Assembly (NCBI GenBank): GCA_016592635.1
Contig: AP023240.1
Span: 868,001 to 932,000, forward strand
DNA length: 64,000 bases
Direction of reading: 5' to 3'
DNA from: Methyloprofundus sp.
GTDB taxonomy: Bacteria; Pseudomonadota; Gammaproteobacteria; Methylococcales; Methylomonadaceae
Shown: piece after piece, positions 10,896 to 20,367 of the stretch
Numbering within the stretch: position 1 is the first letter of the stretch
Layout: every line of letters starts with the position of its first letter
Made by a program: the position numbers and the translations under genes
The notes under the pieces: model-generated
Database searches by the model: none
What the model was told of the DNA's origin: nothing
The model's input: the letters and a program-made list of their open reading frames with translations, nothing else

Positions 10896-12092
10896 TTAAC
10901 TAGCTTGTGCTAATTTTTGGTTATACAGGGCTGCCACTAGATTAGCCTGATACACCATACCTACCAGTCGATGCTCCTCGTTAATAATAGGGATCTGCCG
11001 ATGTCCTTGTAAGGACATTAACGGAATTAGCTCAGCAATATGTGTCGATTCAGGTAGGGCAATAACGGATCCAGTCATAATATGGCCGATGGATTCAGGT
11101 TTATCGGTACTGATGAGTGGAGAGCGTCGAATAAAATTGCGCAGCTTATCTTGTAAGTTGTCATAAGCACTTAAATTGATATTTTTAAAAAAATCATGCC
11201 AAGTCACAATGCCAATGATACGGTTGGCACTATCCACTACCGGCAACACTTTTAATTTTTCAGTTTGAATTAAATGCCAAGCCGTTTCTACTTCGGTGCC
11301 ATATTCTACCGATGTGACATCACGAATCATAATATCAGCACAGCAAATTTCACCACGAATACGTTTAAAGGTATTCAATTCTGCAGCATTTAATAGATGG
11401 CTTAATTGCGTGGCGGTTACATCAACAAAACTATCGGTACTTTTTAATGCTAAGTCCAAGTCTTGCACAGTAACCCCTACTTTATGACTAGGTTGCGCGA
11501 TCTCATGGCGTTGATTATGCTCTAATTCTTTGCGGGCAATGGCATTAGGGTATTTGCGCCGCATCACGCCGCGATTGATAATAATGGAGAGCACTAACAT
11601 GATTGCTACATTAATACCGACAGGCACTAGTACAAAGGAGTAGCCTAGAGAGGTAATGCTGGCACCTGCCATAACAGGAGCTAGTGCAGTGGCAGCGCCA
11701 GGTGGGTGCAGACAACGTAGCAATAGCATGACTAGGATAGAGCCGCCGACTGCCATTGCTGAAGCTGATGCAGTTTCCTCTATATTTAAAGCACAACTCA
11801 TACCGATGATAGCAGAACACAATTGACCGCCAACAAAAGGCCAAGGTTGAGCCAAGGGGCTGTTAGGAATAAAAAATAAGATAACGGCTGATGCGCCCAT
11901 AGAAGCGACGATCATTGGTGCTACAGCATCTGCGCCGATGAATGCATGCGTGACTAAGGCGATAAAAAATATTGAGCAGAAGCAAGCCAGTAAGGAGTAT
12001 ATCTTGGCTTTTAGGTTTAAGTTAACAGGGTCAACAAGAAAGGCTTGTAGTAATGGTAATAATTTCATTGTCTTTGTTGATTCCATAAACAT
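10896..12092 (-). CDS. HPP-family membrane protein with two CBS domains
   Basis: A 398-residue protein. The N-terminal half (about 25-185) has four to five membrane helices and the family signature LHPPGAATAL (about 127-136). The C-terminal half holds two CBS domains (about 245-300, VLPVVDSANRIIGIVTWHDF; about 340-392, IPIINEEHRLVGMVYQANL), which usually bind adenine nucleotides. HPP proteins have been linked to nitrite transport in cyanobacteria and plants; with nitrate reduction genes close by this is an attractive but unproven role. The first Met has no clear ribosome site; in-frame alternatives are at residues 3 and 9. Confidence 0.8.
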   Translation of the reverse strand: MFMESTKTMKLLPLLQAFLVDPVNLNLKAKIYSLLACFCSIFFIALVTHAFIGADAVAPMIVASMGASAVILFFIPNSPLAQPWPFVGGQLCSAIIGMSCALNIEETASASAMAVGGSILVMLLLRCLHPPGAATALAPVMAGASITSLGYSFVLVPVGINVAIMLVLSIIINRGVMRRKYPNAIARKELEHNQRHEIAQPSHKVGVTVQDLDLALKSTDSFVDVTATQLSHLLNAAELNTFKRIRGEICCADIMIRDVTSVEYGTEVETAWHLIQTEKLKVLPVVDSANRIIGIVTWHDFFKNINLSAYDNLQDKLRNFIRRSPLISTDKPESIGHIMTGSVIALPESTHIAELIPLMSLQGHRQIPIINEEHRLVGMVYQANLVAALYNQKLAQAS

Positions 12093-12103
12093 TAATGGGC
12101 TTT

Positions 12104-12135
12104 ATGTCGCACCTAATCAAAGTCGAGTGCGACAT
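12104..12135. repeat. REP-like inverted repeat
   Basis: The 9-base arms ATGTCGCAC (12104-12112) and GTGCGACAT (12127-12135) are perfect complements around a 14-base loop. It lies between the start of the HPP-CBS gene and the end of the next minus-strand gene, and is followed by CCCATCCTACATAATATT, which closely matches the flank of the larger hairpin at 23201-23247. This suggests a dispersed repeat family rather than a gene-specific site. Confidence 0.6.
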
Positions 12136-12168
12136 GCTGCCCATCCTACATAATATTAACGTTTCTTA

Positions 12169-12723
12169 TCAATGTACTGTTTGCTGCTTGGTATGATTAT
12201 AAACGTTGCCTAATAAATGAATCATAACAAAAAGCATGGTTTGCGTAACTTTAATTGCCGGATTTCGGCTAGGGTCTTCTGCGGCATAGGTGTTGACTGA
12301 TTCATTCATAAATCTAACCAGTCCGGTTTGATTGACTTCAACAGCAGAATTTAAAGCAAAGTGTTCTTCTAATGATGCTTGAGTTTTGCTGTCTACCTTT
12401 TTTTGTTTGGCAATCGATTGCAGTTGGGTACCGATAAGGCTGGCTTGTTGCTCTAGCCATTCTGGGCTTAACTCACTCTGTGCAGGTATTTTGCCAAAAA
12501 TATGCTGATAAATACTAATGACATCAAAGCAAAGATCCATAAATAAATAGGACATTTCTTGATTTTGTTCGGCGATGGACGCAGAAAATAAGTTGAATAT
12601 CATCTGTGATAACACAGGTTGGTCGCTTTGAAATTGCGTTAAAATTTTTCTTCCCGCTGTTTCATCTAAGCTTCTGGCATGTTTTAAAGCTTGATAAAGT
12701 TCTTGGTCATTCAGTTCGTGCAT
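12169..12723 (-). CDS. Conserved-looking hypothetical protein
   Basis: A 184-residue protein that I do not recognise. It is predicted to be mostly helical and soluble, with no signal peptide. There is a hydrophobic stretch near the C-terminus (TQTMLFVMIHLLGNVYNHT) that is too polar to be a confident membrane helix. No catalytic motif is visible. It lies upstream of the HPP-CBS gene on the same strand, 76 bases away with a REP-like repeat between them, so cotranscription is possible but not certain. Confidence 0.6.
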   Translation of the reverse strand: MHELNDQELYQALKHARSLDETAGRKILTQFQSDQPVLSQMIFNLFSASIAEQNQEMSYLFMDLCFDVISIYQHIFGKIPAQSELSPEWLEQQASLIGTQLQSIAKQKKVDSKTQASLEEHFALNSAVEVNQTGLVRFMNESVNTYAAEDPSRNPAIKVTQTMLFVMIHLLGNVYNHTKQQTVH

Positions 12724-12894
12724 ATTTTTGATCCTGTATTGTAGTGCGTACAGTATACCAAATGCGGGTAGGGTTTTGCTGGCGAGCTTATAAAATAGAA
12801 GGATTTTTCTGTGTCATGCATGGCAAATTAGAATACTGAGAGAGGATTGCAGGATAGGGTATTTTGGGTGTTATGGTTAATATTGTTGACAATA

Positions 12895-12913
12895 TAAATG
12901 ATAATCATTAACA
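12895..12913. promoter_or_regulatory. Fur box upstream of the di-heme peroxidase gene
   Basis: The 19-base site TAAATGATAATCATTAACA contains the perfect core ATGATAATCATT of the Fur consensus (GATAATGATAATCATTATC). It lies 31 bases upstream of the ATG at 12944, where a promoter is expected. This suggests iron-responsive repression of the downstream gene. The match was read by eye; no motif score was computed. Confidence 0.75.
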
Positions 12914-12943
12914 TTTATCTTTTAATTAATATGATATGCACAG

Positions 12944-14383
12944 ATGAAATTAAAACAGATTAAATTTTTTTCTATAGTAGGTTTAATTGGCTTTAGCCAA
13001 AATATAGTAGCTGAAACAACACTACCTAGCCTAGTCGTAGCTAAACAACTTACCTTAGAACAACAATTAGGTAAGCAAATATTTTTTGATAAAAATTTAT
13101 CATTTCCAGCAGGGCAGTCGTGCGCGAGTTGTCATGATAGTAAGGTCTCTTTTACGGATGCAATACAGAATTTACCTGTTTCGTTAGGTGCTGTGGAAGG
13201 GCGTACTGGTTCGCGTAATACACCTTCAGCTGGGTATGCTGCGTTTGCACCACAATTTCACTTTGATACAGAAGAAGAGTTGTATATCGGCGGACAGTTC
13301 TTAGATGGTCGTGCGGTAAACTTAAAGGAACAAGCAAAAGCACCTTTCTTGAACCCTGATGAAATGAATAATACTGATGAAAATAGTGTTATTGAGAAAA
13401 TAAAAACAGCAAATTATGCGGATCTTTTCAAGCAGGTATTTGGTGTACATATATTTAATGATACGACAGATGCATACGATAAAATGGCGCAGGCCATTGT
13501 TGCTTATGAAAATACGCCAAGTTTTAATCAATTTACCTCTAAATATGATTATTTCCTGGCAGGTCGTGTTAGCTTGACAGAACTAGAGCAAAAGGGTCTG
13601 GAGTTGTTTGAAGATGAAACTAAGGGGAATTGTGCAGCTTGTCATATCAGCAGTACAGGCGATGGCTCACAGCCACTATTTACCGATTTTACTTATGATA
13701 ATCTGGGAACCCCCGCTAACCTGGAAATTTTAGCTTTAAAGGGTGTGGACTTTGTTGATTTGGGGTTAGGAGAAACGGTTGGTAGTGAGGAAAATGGTAA
13801 GTTTAAAGTACCTTCACTGCGTAATGTCGCCAAAACAGCACCTTATATGCATAACGGTGTTTTCGCTGATTTAAAAGAAGTGGTCGATTTTTATAATACC
13901 CGTGATGTTGATGCTAAATGGGCTGCACCTGAAGTGGCTGCCAATGTAAATGCCGATGAATTGGGTGATTTAGGTCTGACAGATGCAGAAGTTGAGGCAA
14001 TTGTCGCTTTTATGCGTACCTTAACGGATGGCTATCAATTGCAAGAGCAGTCTGCTTTTTCTGCCGAATTAGGGGTAATTGAACTGCCCTACCTTAGGAC
14101 GGAAGGGGCTAATCAGCCTAGTAAATTCTATTCTGTACAACTACAACAAGTGGAGCAAGGTCTTTATGTGGTCAGCAAGTTTGATGAAATAGTCATTACT
14201 AACTTGTCTACGTTGGAATCAATGCCTTACTATTCTTTTGATACAGGCCTACTTGAGCTAACACAAATATCAAATTTTAATGGTGCTAAACAGGCAGTAT
14301 CTTATGTCGCCCAATTACAATACTTACCCACAGCAGATGGCGTGCTTAGCTTTAAGTTGGTGTATGCTAAAAAACTGCAATAA
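12944..14383 (+). CDS. Secreted di-heme cytochrome c peroxidase / MauG-family protein with C-terminal extension
   Basis: A 479-residue protein. A signal peptide (about residues 1-23, ending NIVA) exports it. Haem-binding CASCH lies at residues 60-64 and CAACH near 230-234, the two-heme layout of the CcpA/MauG family. The conserved VPSLRNVAKTAPYMHNG supplies the region of the distal Met ligand. After the peroxidase fold, ending near 365, there is an extension of about 110 residues, probably beta-rich, that classical peroxidases lack. Methanotrophs have surface-bound members of this family (SACCP, CorB). The upstream Fur box suggests iron control. Whether it reduces peroxide or modifies a protein cannot be told from sequence. 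Confidence 0.88.
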   Translation: MKLKQIKFFSIVGLIGFSQNIVAETTLPSLVVAKQLTLEQQLGKQIFFDKNLSFPAGQSCASCHDSKVSFTDAIQNLPVSLGAVEGRTGSRNTPSAGYAAFAPQFHFDTEEELYIGGQFLDGRAVNLKEQAKAPFLNPDEMNNTDENSVIEKIKTANYADLFKQVFGVHIFNDTTDAYDKMAQAIVAYENTPSFNQFTSKYDYFLAGRVSLTELEQKGLELFEDETKGNCAACHISSTGDGSQPLFTDFTYDNLGTPANLEILALKGVDFVDLGLGETVGSEENGKFKVPSLRNVAKTAPYMHNGVFADLKEVVDFYNTRDVDAKWAAPEVAANVNADELGDLGLTDAEVEAIVAFMRTLTDGYQLQEQSAFSAELGVIELPYLRTEGANQPSKFYSVQLQQVEQGLYVVSKFDEIVITNLSTLESMPYYSFDTGLLELTQISNFNGAKQAVSYVAQLQYLPTADGVLSFKLVYAKKLQ

Positions 14384-14755
14384 TTGATCAAGCTTTCTAT
14401 TTGCAATACTGGCTAAAATTTTTTTCTTAGGAAAACGTTTAAAAAAACCGCCACTTTAGCCAGTGGCATACAGAAAAATTAACCTTAAAAAATATGATAT
14501 AAATACTAAAGTATTCGTTAGTATAACCACTTAATTATTAATGTTTTGAGGGCTTATATAGAAAAATCCTTATAAATTATATTGATGTAATGAGGTGGTG
14601 GAGTGCTATACATAATAACCTAGTAATATACTAGGTTATTACTTTGTTTTCAATGTGTTACAAGTCATATGTAAAGTAATAAACAGAGGTATTTAATTTT
14701 ATTTAGGAGTAAAATTACCCTATAAAATTTAATTAACCTTTGCTATGGAGTTTAT
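14384..14755. other. Intergenic region with two hairpins ahead of narK
   Basis: This 372-base gap has no convincing gene. It holds a short hairpin at 14450-14467 (GCCACT/AGTGGC), preceded by a run of seven A, and a 10-base segment at 14408-14417 that is complementary to 14455-14464, so two alternative foldings are possible. A stronger perfect inverted repeat lies at 14613-14641. The last 100 bases are AT-rich and should contain the narK promoter. I could not find a convincing FNR or NarL site by eye. Confidence 0.6.
14613..14641. promoter_or_regulatory. Perfect 13-base inverted repeat upstream of narK
   Basis: The arms TAATAACCTAGTA and TACTAGGTTATTA are perfect complements around the 3-base loop ATA, 114 bases before the narK ATG. 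The stem is AT-rich with no long T-run after it, so it may be an operator for a dimeric regulator rather than a terminator. No known consensus was recognised. Confidence 0.45.
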
Positions 14756-16369
14756 ATGGCTGATTTAAATAAGTGGGATGTCGAAGACGAAGAATTTTGG
14801 GAGTCTGAAGGCAAGAAAATAGCGAATCGAAATTTATGGATTTCGATTCCGAGTTTGCTCTGTGGTTTTGCGGTGTGGTTGTATTGGGGCATTATTACAG
14901 TACAAATGTTGAACTTAGGATTTCCTTATGAGAAATCGCAATTGTTCACCTTAATGGCGATTGCGGGTTTGACGGGAGCAACCTTAAGAATACCGAGTAG
15001 TTTCTTTATTCGTTTATGTGGTGGTCGTAATACTATCTTTTTTACCACTGCATTATTAATGTTGCCGGCTCTGGGCACAGGGATTGCCTTACAAGATCAA
15101 AATACACCTTTCTGGGTGTTTGAGGTCTTAGCTTTATTATCAGGCTTTGGTGGTGGTAACTTTGCCTCGTCAATGTCTAATATTAGCTTTTTCTTTCCAA
15201 AAAAAGTGCAAGGTTTAGCGTTAGGACTAAATGCAGGTTTAGGAAACTTTGGGGTGACCACCATGCAAATGTTGATTCCGTTATCTATGACGGTTGGTAT
15301 GTTTGGTGCAATGGGTGGCGACCCAATGACCTTGATTGCAACTTCAGGTACTTTAGTCGGCAAGATTCCTGCCGGAACTGAGACTTATATTCAAAATGCA
15401 GGTTTTATTTGGTTGCTATTTTTAGTGCCACTGGCATTTTTTGGCTGGTTTGGTATGAATAATATTCGTACTGAAGAAGTGTCGCCCGCTACTCATGGAT
15501 CTATCGCCAGTATGGCAATGATTACCGGCATGTTGGCGATCAGCTTTATTGCGGCTATTTTTGGCTTATGGTTGATGTTGCCTGAAGCAGTGTATGGCTC
15601 AGGCTTTAAAGTACCTAAAGAAATTGCTTTATTTATTGTTATCGCTTTGACGGTATCATTATTAAAAATTATTCCTGGTCAGATTGGGCAAAGTTTAGAG
15701 CGTCAATATAAAATTTTTGATAATAAACATACTTGGGTGATGAGTATTATCTATACCATGACTTTTGGTTCATTTATTGGCTTTGCAGCAGCTTTTCCTT
15801 TGGCGATTAAAGTGATTTTTGGTTATCAGCATGTGATGGTTGACGGTGTCATGACTCATGATTTGGCTAACCCTAATGGACCGAGTGCTTTAATGTATGC
15901 ATGGATGGGACCTTTTATTGGAGCCTTGATTCGTCCTGTGGGCGGTATGATTGCCGATAAGTTCGGTGGAGCTTGGGTGACACATATTGTTTCTTTTGTG
16001 ATGGTGATTTGTGCAGGTGGGGTGGCTTACTATATGAAAGCGGCCTACAACTCGGCGACACCTGAAGAATATTTCCTACCTTTCTTTATTATCTTTCTAT
16101 TGTTATTTGCAGCGACAGGTATCGGTAATGGTTCTACATTCCGGTCTATTGCAATGATCTTTCCTAAAGAGCAAGCGGGTCCTGTATTAGGTTGGACTTC
16201 TGCGGTTGCAGCTTATGGTGCTTTCTATATCCCTAAGGTCTTCGGTGAGCAAATTAAAGCGACTACTCCTGAAGTAGCGTTGATGGGCTTTGCTGCATTT
16301 TATATCGTTTGTATTATGATCAACTGGTGGTTTTACTTGCGTAAAGATGGTGAGTTTTATAACCCATAA
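14756..16369 (+). CDS. narK: NarK-type nitrate/nitrite transporter
   Basis: A 537-residue major facilitator protein with 12 or more membrane helices. It carries the two nitrate-signature regions: GFGGGNFASSMSNISFFFP (about residues 130-148) with LGLNAGLGNFG, and GNGSTFRSIAMIFP in the second half. The N-terminal 25 residues are acidic and cytosolic. This form resembles the nitrate/nitrite exchanger NarK/NarU subgroup. It precedes narG on the same strand with a 225-base gap, the classic narK-narGHJI order, and should supply nitrate to the cytosolic NarG site and export nitrite. Confidence 0.92.
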   Translation: MADLNKWDVEDEEFWESEGKKIANRNLWISIPSLLCGFAVWLYWGIITVQMLNLGFPYEKSQLFTLMAIAGLTGATLRIPSSFFIRLCGGRNTIFFTTALLMLPALGTGIALQDQNTPFWVFEVLALLSGFGGGNFASSMSNISFFFPKKVQGLALGLNAGLGNFGVTTMQMLIPLSMTVGMFGAMGGDPMTLIATSGTLVGKIPAGTETYIQNAGFIWLLFLVPLAFFGWFGMNNIRTEEVSPATHGSIASMAMITGMLAISFIAAIFGLWLMLPEAVYGSGFKVPKEIALFIVIALTVSLLKIIPGQIGQSLERQYKIFDNKHTWVMSIIYTMTFGSFIGFAAAFPLAIKVIFGYQHVMVDGVMTHDLANPNGPSALMYAWMGPFIGALIRPVGGMIADKFGGAWVTHIVSFVMVICAGGVAYYMKAAYNSATPEEYFLPFFIIFLLLFAATGIGNGSTFRSIAMIFPKEQAGPVLGWTSAVAAYGAFYIPKVFGEQIKATTPEVALMGFAAFYIVCIMINWWFYLRKDGEFYNP

Positions 16370-16517
16370 ATCAAGGCTATTATTTTGCTATGCATAACCG
16401 TATTAAGTTAAGGTATTTATCAGCGAGCAGAATAGATAAAATATAGGGTAGCTTGGGTTAGGTGTTTTGCGTAGTCAGTAAAGTCTAATCCAACATCGTA
16501 AGTTAAGCGCATAAAAG

Positions 16518-16564
16518 TTGTGTAATGCAGTGCATTACACAATGCATCCTACGAAGTTCGTAGG
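16518..16564. repeat. Two adjacent palindromes upstream of narG
   Basis: Two perfect inverted repeats lie next to each other between narK and narG. One is TTGTGTAATGCA / TGCATTACACAA around a single G (16518-16542). The other is CCTACGAA / TTCGTAGG around a single G (16548-16564). The CATCCTACG segment resembles parts of the other REP-like repeats in this window. The pair may end or pause the narK transcript or be a mobile REP unit; it leaves 30 bases to the narG ATG. Confidence 0.6.
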
Positions 16565-16594
16565 AAAGATAATCAATAACAGGAGAAAAACACG

Positions 16595-19500
16595 ATGAGT
16601 CATTTTTTAGACCGTCTAAACTTTTTCAAAAAAGTTCAAAGTAAATTTTCGGGTGATCATGGCATTGTTACCAATGAAGATCGCCAATGGGAAGACGGTT
16701 ACCGTAATCGCTGGCGTTTTGATAAGGTCGTACGTTCAACGCACGGGGTAAACTGTACAGGAAGTTGTTCGTGGAATATCCACGTGAAAAATGGTTTGGT
16801 TGCTTTTGAAATGCAAGCAACGGATTACCCACGCACACGCCCAGATATGCCAAACCATGAGCCACGTGGTTGCCCGCGTGGAGCTAGTTTTTCTTGGTAT
16901 TTATATAGCCCATTAAGAGTTAAACACCCACTTATCCGTGAGCGTTTAGTTTCTTTATATAGAGATGAGCGTGCTACAGGTAAAGACCCTGTTGAAGCAT
17001 GGGGGGCGATTCAAGAAGATCCTGAAAAACGTAAAAAATACACAGCTGTACGTGGTTTAGGTGGATTTGTACGTGTTGACTGGGAAGAGGTTTCTGAAAT
17101 CATTGCGGCTTCTAATATTTATACCATTAAAGCGCATGGCCCAGATAGAATAGCTGGATTCTCTCCTATTCCTGCGATGTCGATGATTAGTTATGCGGCG
17201 GGTAGTCGTTATCTATCATTAATTGGTGGTGCGTGTCTATCGTTCTATGACTGGTACTGTGATTTACCACCTGCTTCCCCTCAAGTTTGGGGTGAGCAAA
17301 CTGATGTACCTGAATCAGCCGATTGGTATAATTCTACTTATATTGTTGTTGCTGGCTCTAACTTGCCGATGACACGGACACCTGATGCGCATTTCTATTC
17401 AGAAGTACGCTACAAAGGCGCAAAAGTTGTAGCTATTTCTCCTGATTACGCAGAATACGTTAAATTTGCTGATCTTTGGATGCCTGCAAAACAAGGAACT
17501 GATGCCGCTATCTTTTTAGCTATGGGACATGTTGCTTTAAAAGAATTCTTCATTGATAACCAAGATGCTTATTTTGAAGAATATGCGCGTACCTATACTG
17601 ATATGCCAATGTTGGTTATATTAGATGAACATGAAGGCTCATATGTAAATGGTCGTTTTGTTCGTGCTGCTGATTTTGATAATTCATTAGGCGAAGATAA
17701 TAACCCTGATTGGAAAACGGTCGTTATTGATGAAAAAACGGGTAATATTATTGCACCGAATGGTTCAATTGGTTTCCGCTGGGGTGAAGAAGGTAAATGG
17801 AATCTTGTATCTAAGAAAGGCAGAAGAAATACCAAGCCTCGTTTAAGTCTGCTGGCTGATAAAGATGATATCGTGGAAGTATTAATGCCTGATTTCCAAA
17901 CAGGTGTTGATGTACCAATGAAACGTAATGTGCCTGTTAAAAAGGTCACATTAAATGGTAAAGAAGTGTTTGTTGCCACTGTATTTGATTTGCAACTAGC
18001 GCAATACGGCCTTGATCGTGGTTTAGGCGGTGATATTGCTAGCGGATACGATGATGCAAGCACTCCAAATACACCTGCCTGGGCTGAAAAGATCACAGGT
18101 GTAAAGCAAGCCGATATTATCCGCAGTGGTCGTGAGTTTGCAGACAATGCCTCTAAAACCATGGGTAAATCAATGGTTATCTTAGGTGCTGGTTTGAATC
18201 ACTGGTATCACAATGATATGCATTACCGTGCCATTATGAACCTACTACATATGTGTGGTTGTATCGGTCAAAGTGGTGGTGGTTGGTGTCATTATGTTGG
18301 TCAAGAAAAACTACGTCCACAAGCAGGTTGGGCACCGGTTGCTTTTGCATTAGATTGGCAAAAACCACCCCGTCATATGAACGGCACAACTTACTTCTAT
18401 TTCCATACCGACCAATGGCGCTATGAAAAATTAGAAGCGGATGCTCTATTAGCATCAACAGCACAAGGAAACTATAAAGGCCATAATCTGGCTGACTACA
18501 ATGTAGTTTCACAACGTTTAGGGTGGTTACCCTCTGCTCCTCACTTTAATAAAAATCCTCTGGATATTGTTAAAGATGCAGAAGCTGCGGGTGCAACAGA
18601 TGAAAAAGGCGTATCTGATTATTTAGTTGATCAATTAAAATCAGGTGATATTAAATTTGCCTCAGAAGATATTGATGCACCAGAAAATCACCCTCGTAAC
18701 TTATTTGTTTGGCGTGCAAACTTAATTGGTTGTAGTGCAAAAGGGCATGAATATTTCCTTAAACATTTGCTTGGCGCACAGAATGGTGTGATGCAAGATG
18801 TACTTCCAGAAGCGGAAGGCCAAGAAATCAAATGGCATAAAGATGCCCCGATTGCTAAATTAGATTTAATGGTTGATATTAACTTCCGTTTAAATTCAAC
18901 AGGTGCTTATTCTGATATCGTTTTACCGACTGCGACTTGGTACGAGAAAAACGATTTGAATACCACTGATATGCATCCGTTTATTCATCCATTAACACAA
19001 GCGGTTGATCCAGGTTGGGAGTCACGTTCTGATTGGCAAATCTTTAAAACGATTGCTGAATCATTCTCTGAATTAGCTGAGAAACACCTAGGTATTCAGA
19101 AAGATGTGGTGGCTTTGCCTCTTTTACATGATACGCCTGCTGAACTTGCGCAAGCAATGGACGTTAAAGATTGGAAGCGTGGCGAATGTGAGCCTGTTCC
19201 AGGCAAAACAATGCCAGTATTAAAAGTCGTTGAGCGTGATTTTGCTAATACTTATAAAAAATACACTGCTTTAGGGCCGTTATTGCCTAAACAAGGTAAT
19301 AATATTAAAGGTATTGACTGGGATACCGAAAAAGAATACGAGCATCTTAAAGCCATTAATTACACCATTAAAGACGAAGGCATCTCAAAAGGCATGCCAT
19401 CGCTAGAAGATGATATTAGTGTTTGTGAAACGATTCTTGCTCTTGCGCCAGAAACTAACGGTGAAGTGGCTGTTAGATCTTGGAAAGCCTTAAGTGGTAA

Positions 19501-20365
19501 AACGGGGGTTGATCATACACATCTCGCTTTACCGCGTGAAGATGACAAAATTACTTTCCGTGATATTAAAGCGCAACCACGTAAAATCATTACTGCACCA
19601 ACATGGAGTGGTATTGAGTCGGAAAAAGTCAGTTATAACGCTTGTTATACCAATATCCATGAACACATTCCGTTCCGTACCTTAACAGGACGGGCGCAGT
19701 TCTATCAGGATCACCAATGGATGCGAGATTTTGGTGAGGCTTTTTGTACCTACAAGCCTGCAGTCGATATGTTATCAACCGCTGAAATGATGGCAAAAAT
19801 CGGTGATAAACCGCATTTGAAACTGAACTGGATTACACCGCATGGAAAATGGGGTATTCATAGTACCTACCATGATAACCAGCGGATGTTGACGCTATCA
19901 CGTGGTGGACCACATTTGTGGATTTCTGAAACTGATGCGGAAAAAGTTGGACTGGAAGATAACGATTGGATTGAAGCCTTAAATGTTAATGGTGCAACCA
20001 TTGCGCGTGTTGTTGTCAGCCAACGGATTCCTGATGGCATGGCAATGATGTATCACGCACAAGAAAAGCACATTAACGTACCAGGTTCTAACACAACTGG
20101 TAAGCGAGGCGGTATTTTGAATAGTGTGACTCGTATTACCGTGAAGCCAACGCATATGATTGGTGGTTATGCGCAGTTAAGCTATGGCTTTAACTATTAC
20201 GGGACTATTGGTTCGCAACGTGATGAATATGTTATCTTGCATAAACTAGAAAATCAGGATGTACAGTGGTTAGAAGAGCCATTAACGGCTGCAAAAGAAA
20301 AACAACTGAATCCTGAAGGTGTACATCAGGCAGAGTACGCTTGTACAGATGAGTCGGAGAAATAA
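16595..20365 (+). CDS. narG: Respiratory nitrate reductase, alpha subunit
   Basis: A 1256-residue molybdenum enzyme facing the cytosol that reduces nitrate to nitrite with electrons from NarH. The unusual [4Fe-4S] cluster FS0 ligands are visible: His50, Cys54 and Cys58 in THGVNCTGSCSW, and Cys93 in GCPRGASFSW. The Mo-coordinating Asp is expected at residue 223 in FYDWYCDLPPASPQ, one residue later than in E. coli NarG. Length and order agree with the membrane-bound Nar type, not periplasmic Nap or assimilatory Nas. An AGGAG site precedes the ATG, and narH begins two bases after the stop. Confidence 0.98.
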   Translation: MSHFLDRLNFFKKVQSKFSGDHGIVTNEDRQWEDGYRNRWRFDKVVRSTHGVNCTGSCSWNIHVKNGLVAFEMQATDYPRTRPDMPNHEPRGCPRGASFSWYLYSPLRVKHPLIRERLVSLYRDERATGKDPVEAWGAIQEDPEKRKKYTAVRGLGGFVRVDWEEVSEIIAASNIYTIKAHGPDRIAGFSPIPAMSMISYAAGSRYLSLIGGACLSFYDWYCDLPPASPQVWGEQTDVPESADWYNSTYIVVAGSNLPMTRTPDAHFYSEVRYKGAKVVAISPDYAEYVKFADLWMPAKQGTDAAIFLAMGHVALKEFFIDNQDAYFEEYARTYTDMPMLVILDEHEGSYVNGRFVRAADFDNSLGEDNNPDWKTVVIDEKTGNIIAPNGSIGFRWGEEGKWNLVSKKGRRNTKPRLSLLADKDDIVEVLMPDFQTGVDVPMKRNVPVKKVTLNGKEVFVATVFDLQLAQYGLDRGLGGDIASGYDDASTPNTPAWAEKITGVKQADIIRSGREFADNASKTMGKSMVILGAGLNHWYHNDMHYRAIMNLLHMCGCIGQSGGGWCHYVGQEKLRPQAGWAPVAFALDWQKPPRHMNGTTYFYFHTDQWRYEKLEADALLASTAQGNYKGHNLADYNVVSQRLGWLPSAPHFNKNPLDIVKDAEAAGATDEKGVSDYLVDQLKSGDIKFASEDIDAPENHPRNLFVWRANLIGCSAKGHEYFLKHLLGAQNGVMQDVLPEAEGQEIKWHKDAPIAKLDLMVDINFRLNSTGAYSDIVLPTATWYEKNDLNTTDMHPFIHPLTQAVDPGWESRSDWQIFKTIAESFSELAEKHLGIQKDVVALPLLHDTPAELAQAMDVKDWKRGECEPVPGKTMPVLKVVERDFANTYKKYTALGPLLPKQGNNIKGIDWDTEKEYEHLKAINYTIKDEGISKGMPSLEDDISVCETILALAPETNGEVAVRSWKALSGKTGVDHTHLALPREDDKITFRDIKAQPRKIITAPTWSGIESEKVSYNACYTNIHEHIPFRTLTGRAQFYQDHQWMRDFGEAFCTYKPAVDMLSTAEMMAKIGDKPHLKLNWITPHGKWGIHSTYHDNQRMLTLSRGGPHLWISETDAEKVGLEDNDWIEALNVNGATIARVVVSQRIPDGMAMMYHAQEKHINVPGSNTTGKRGGILNSVTRITVKPTHMIGGYAQLSYGFNYYGTIGSQRDEYVILHKLENQDVQWLEEPLTAAKEKQLNPEGVHQAEYACTDESEK

Positions 20366-20367
20366 AT

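Noticed and set aside
14642..14755. FNR and NarL sites before narK
   Set aside because: No sequence close to TTGAT-N4-ATCAA or paired TACYYMT heptamers was found by eye.
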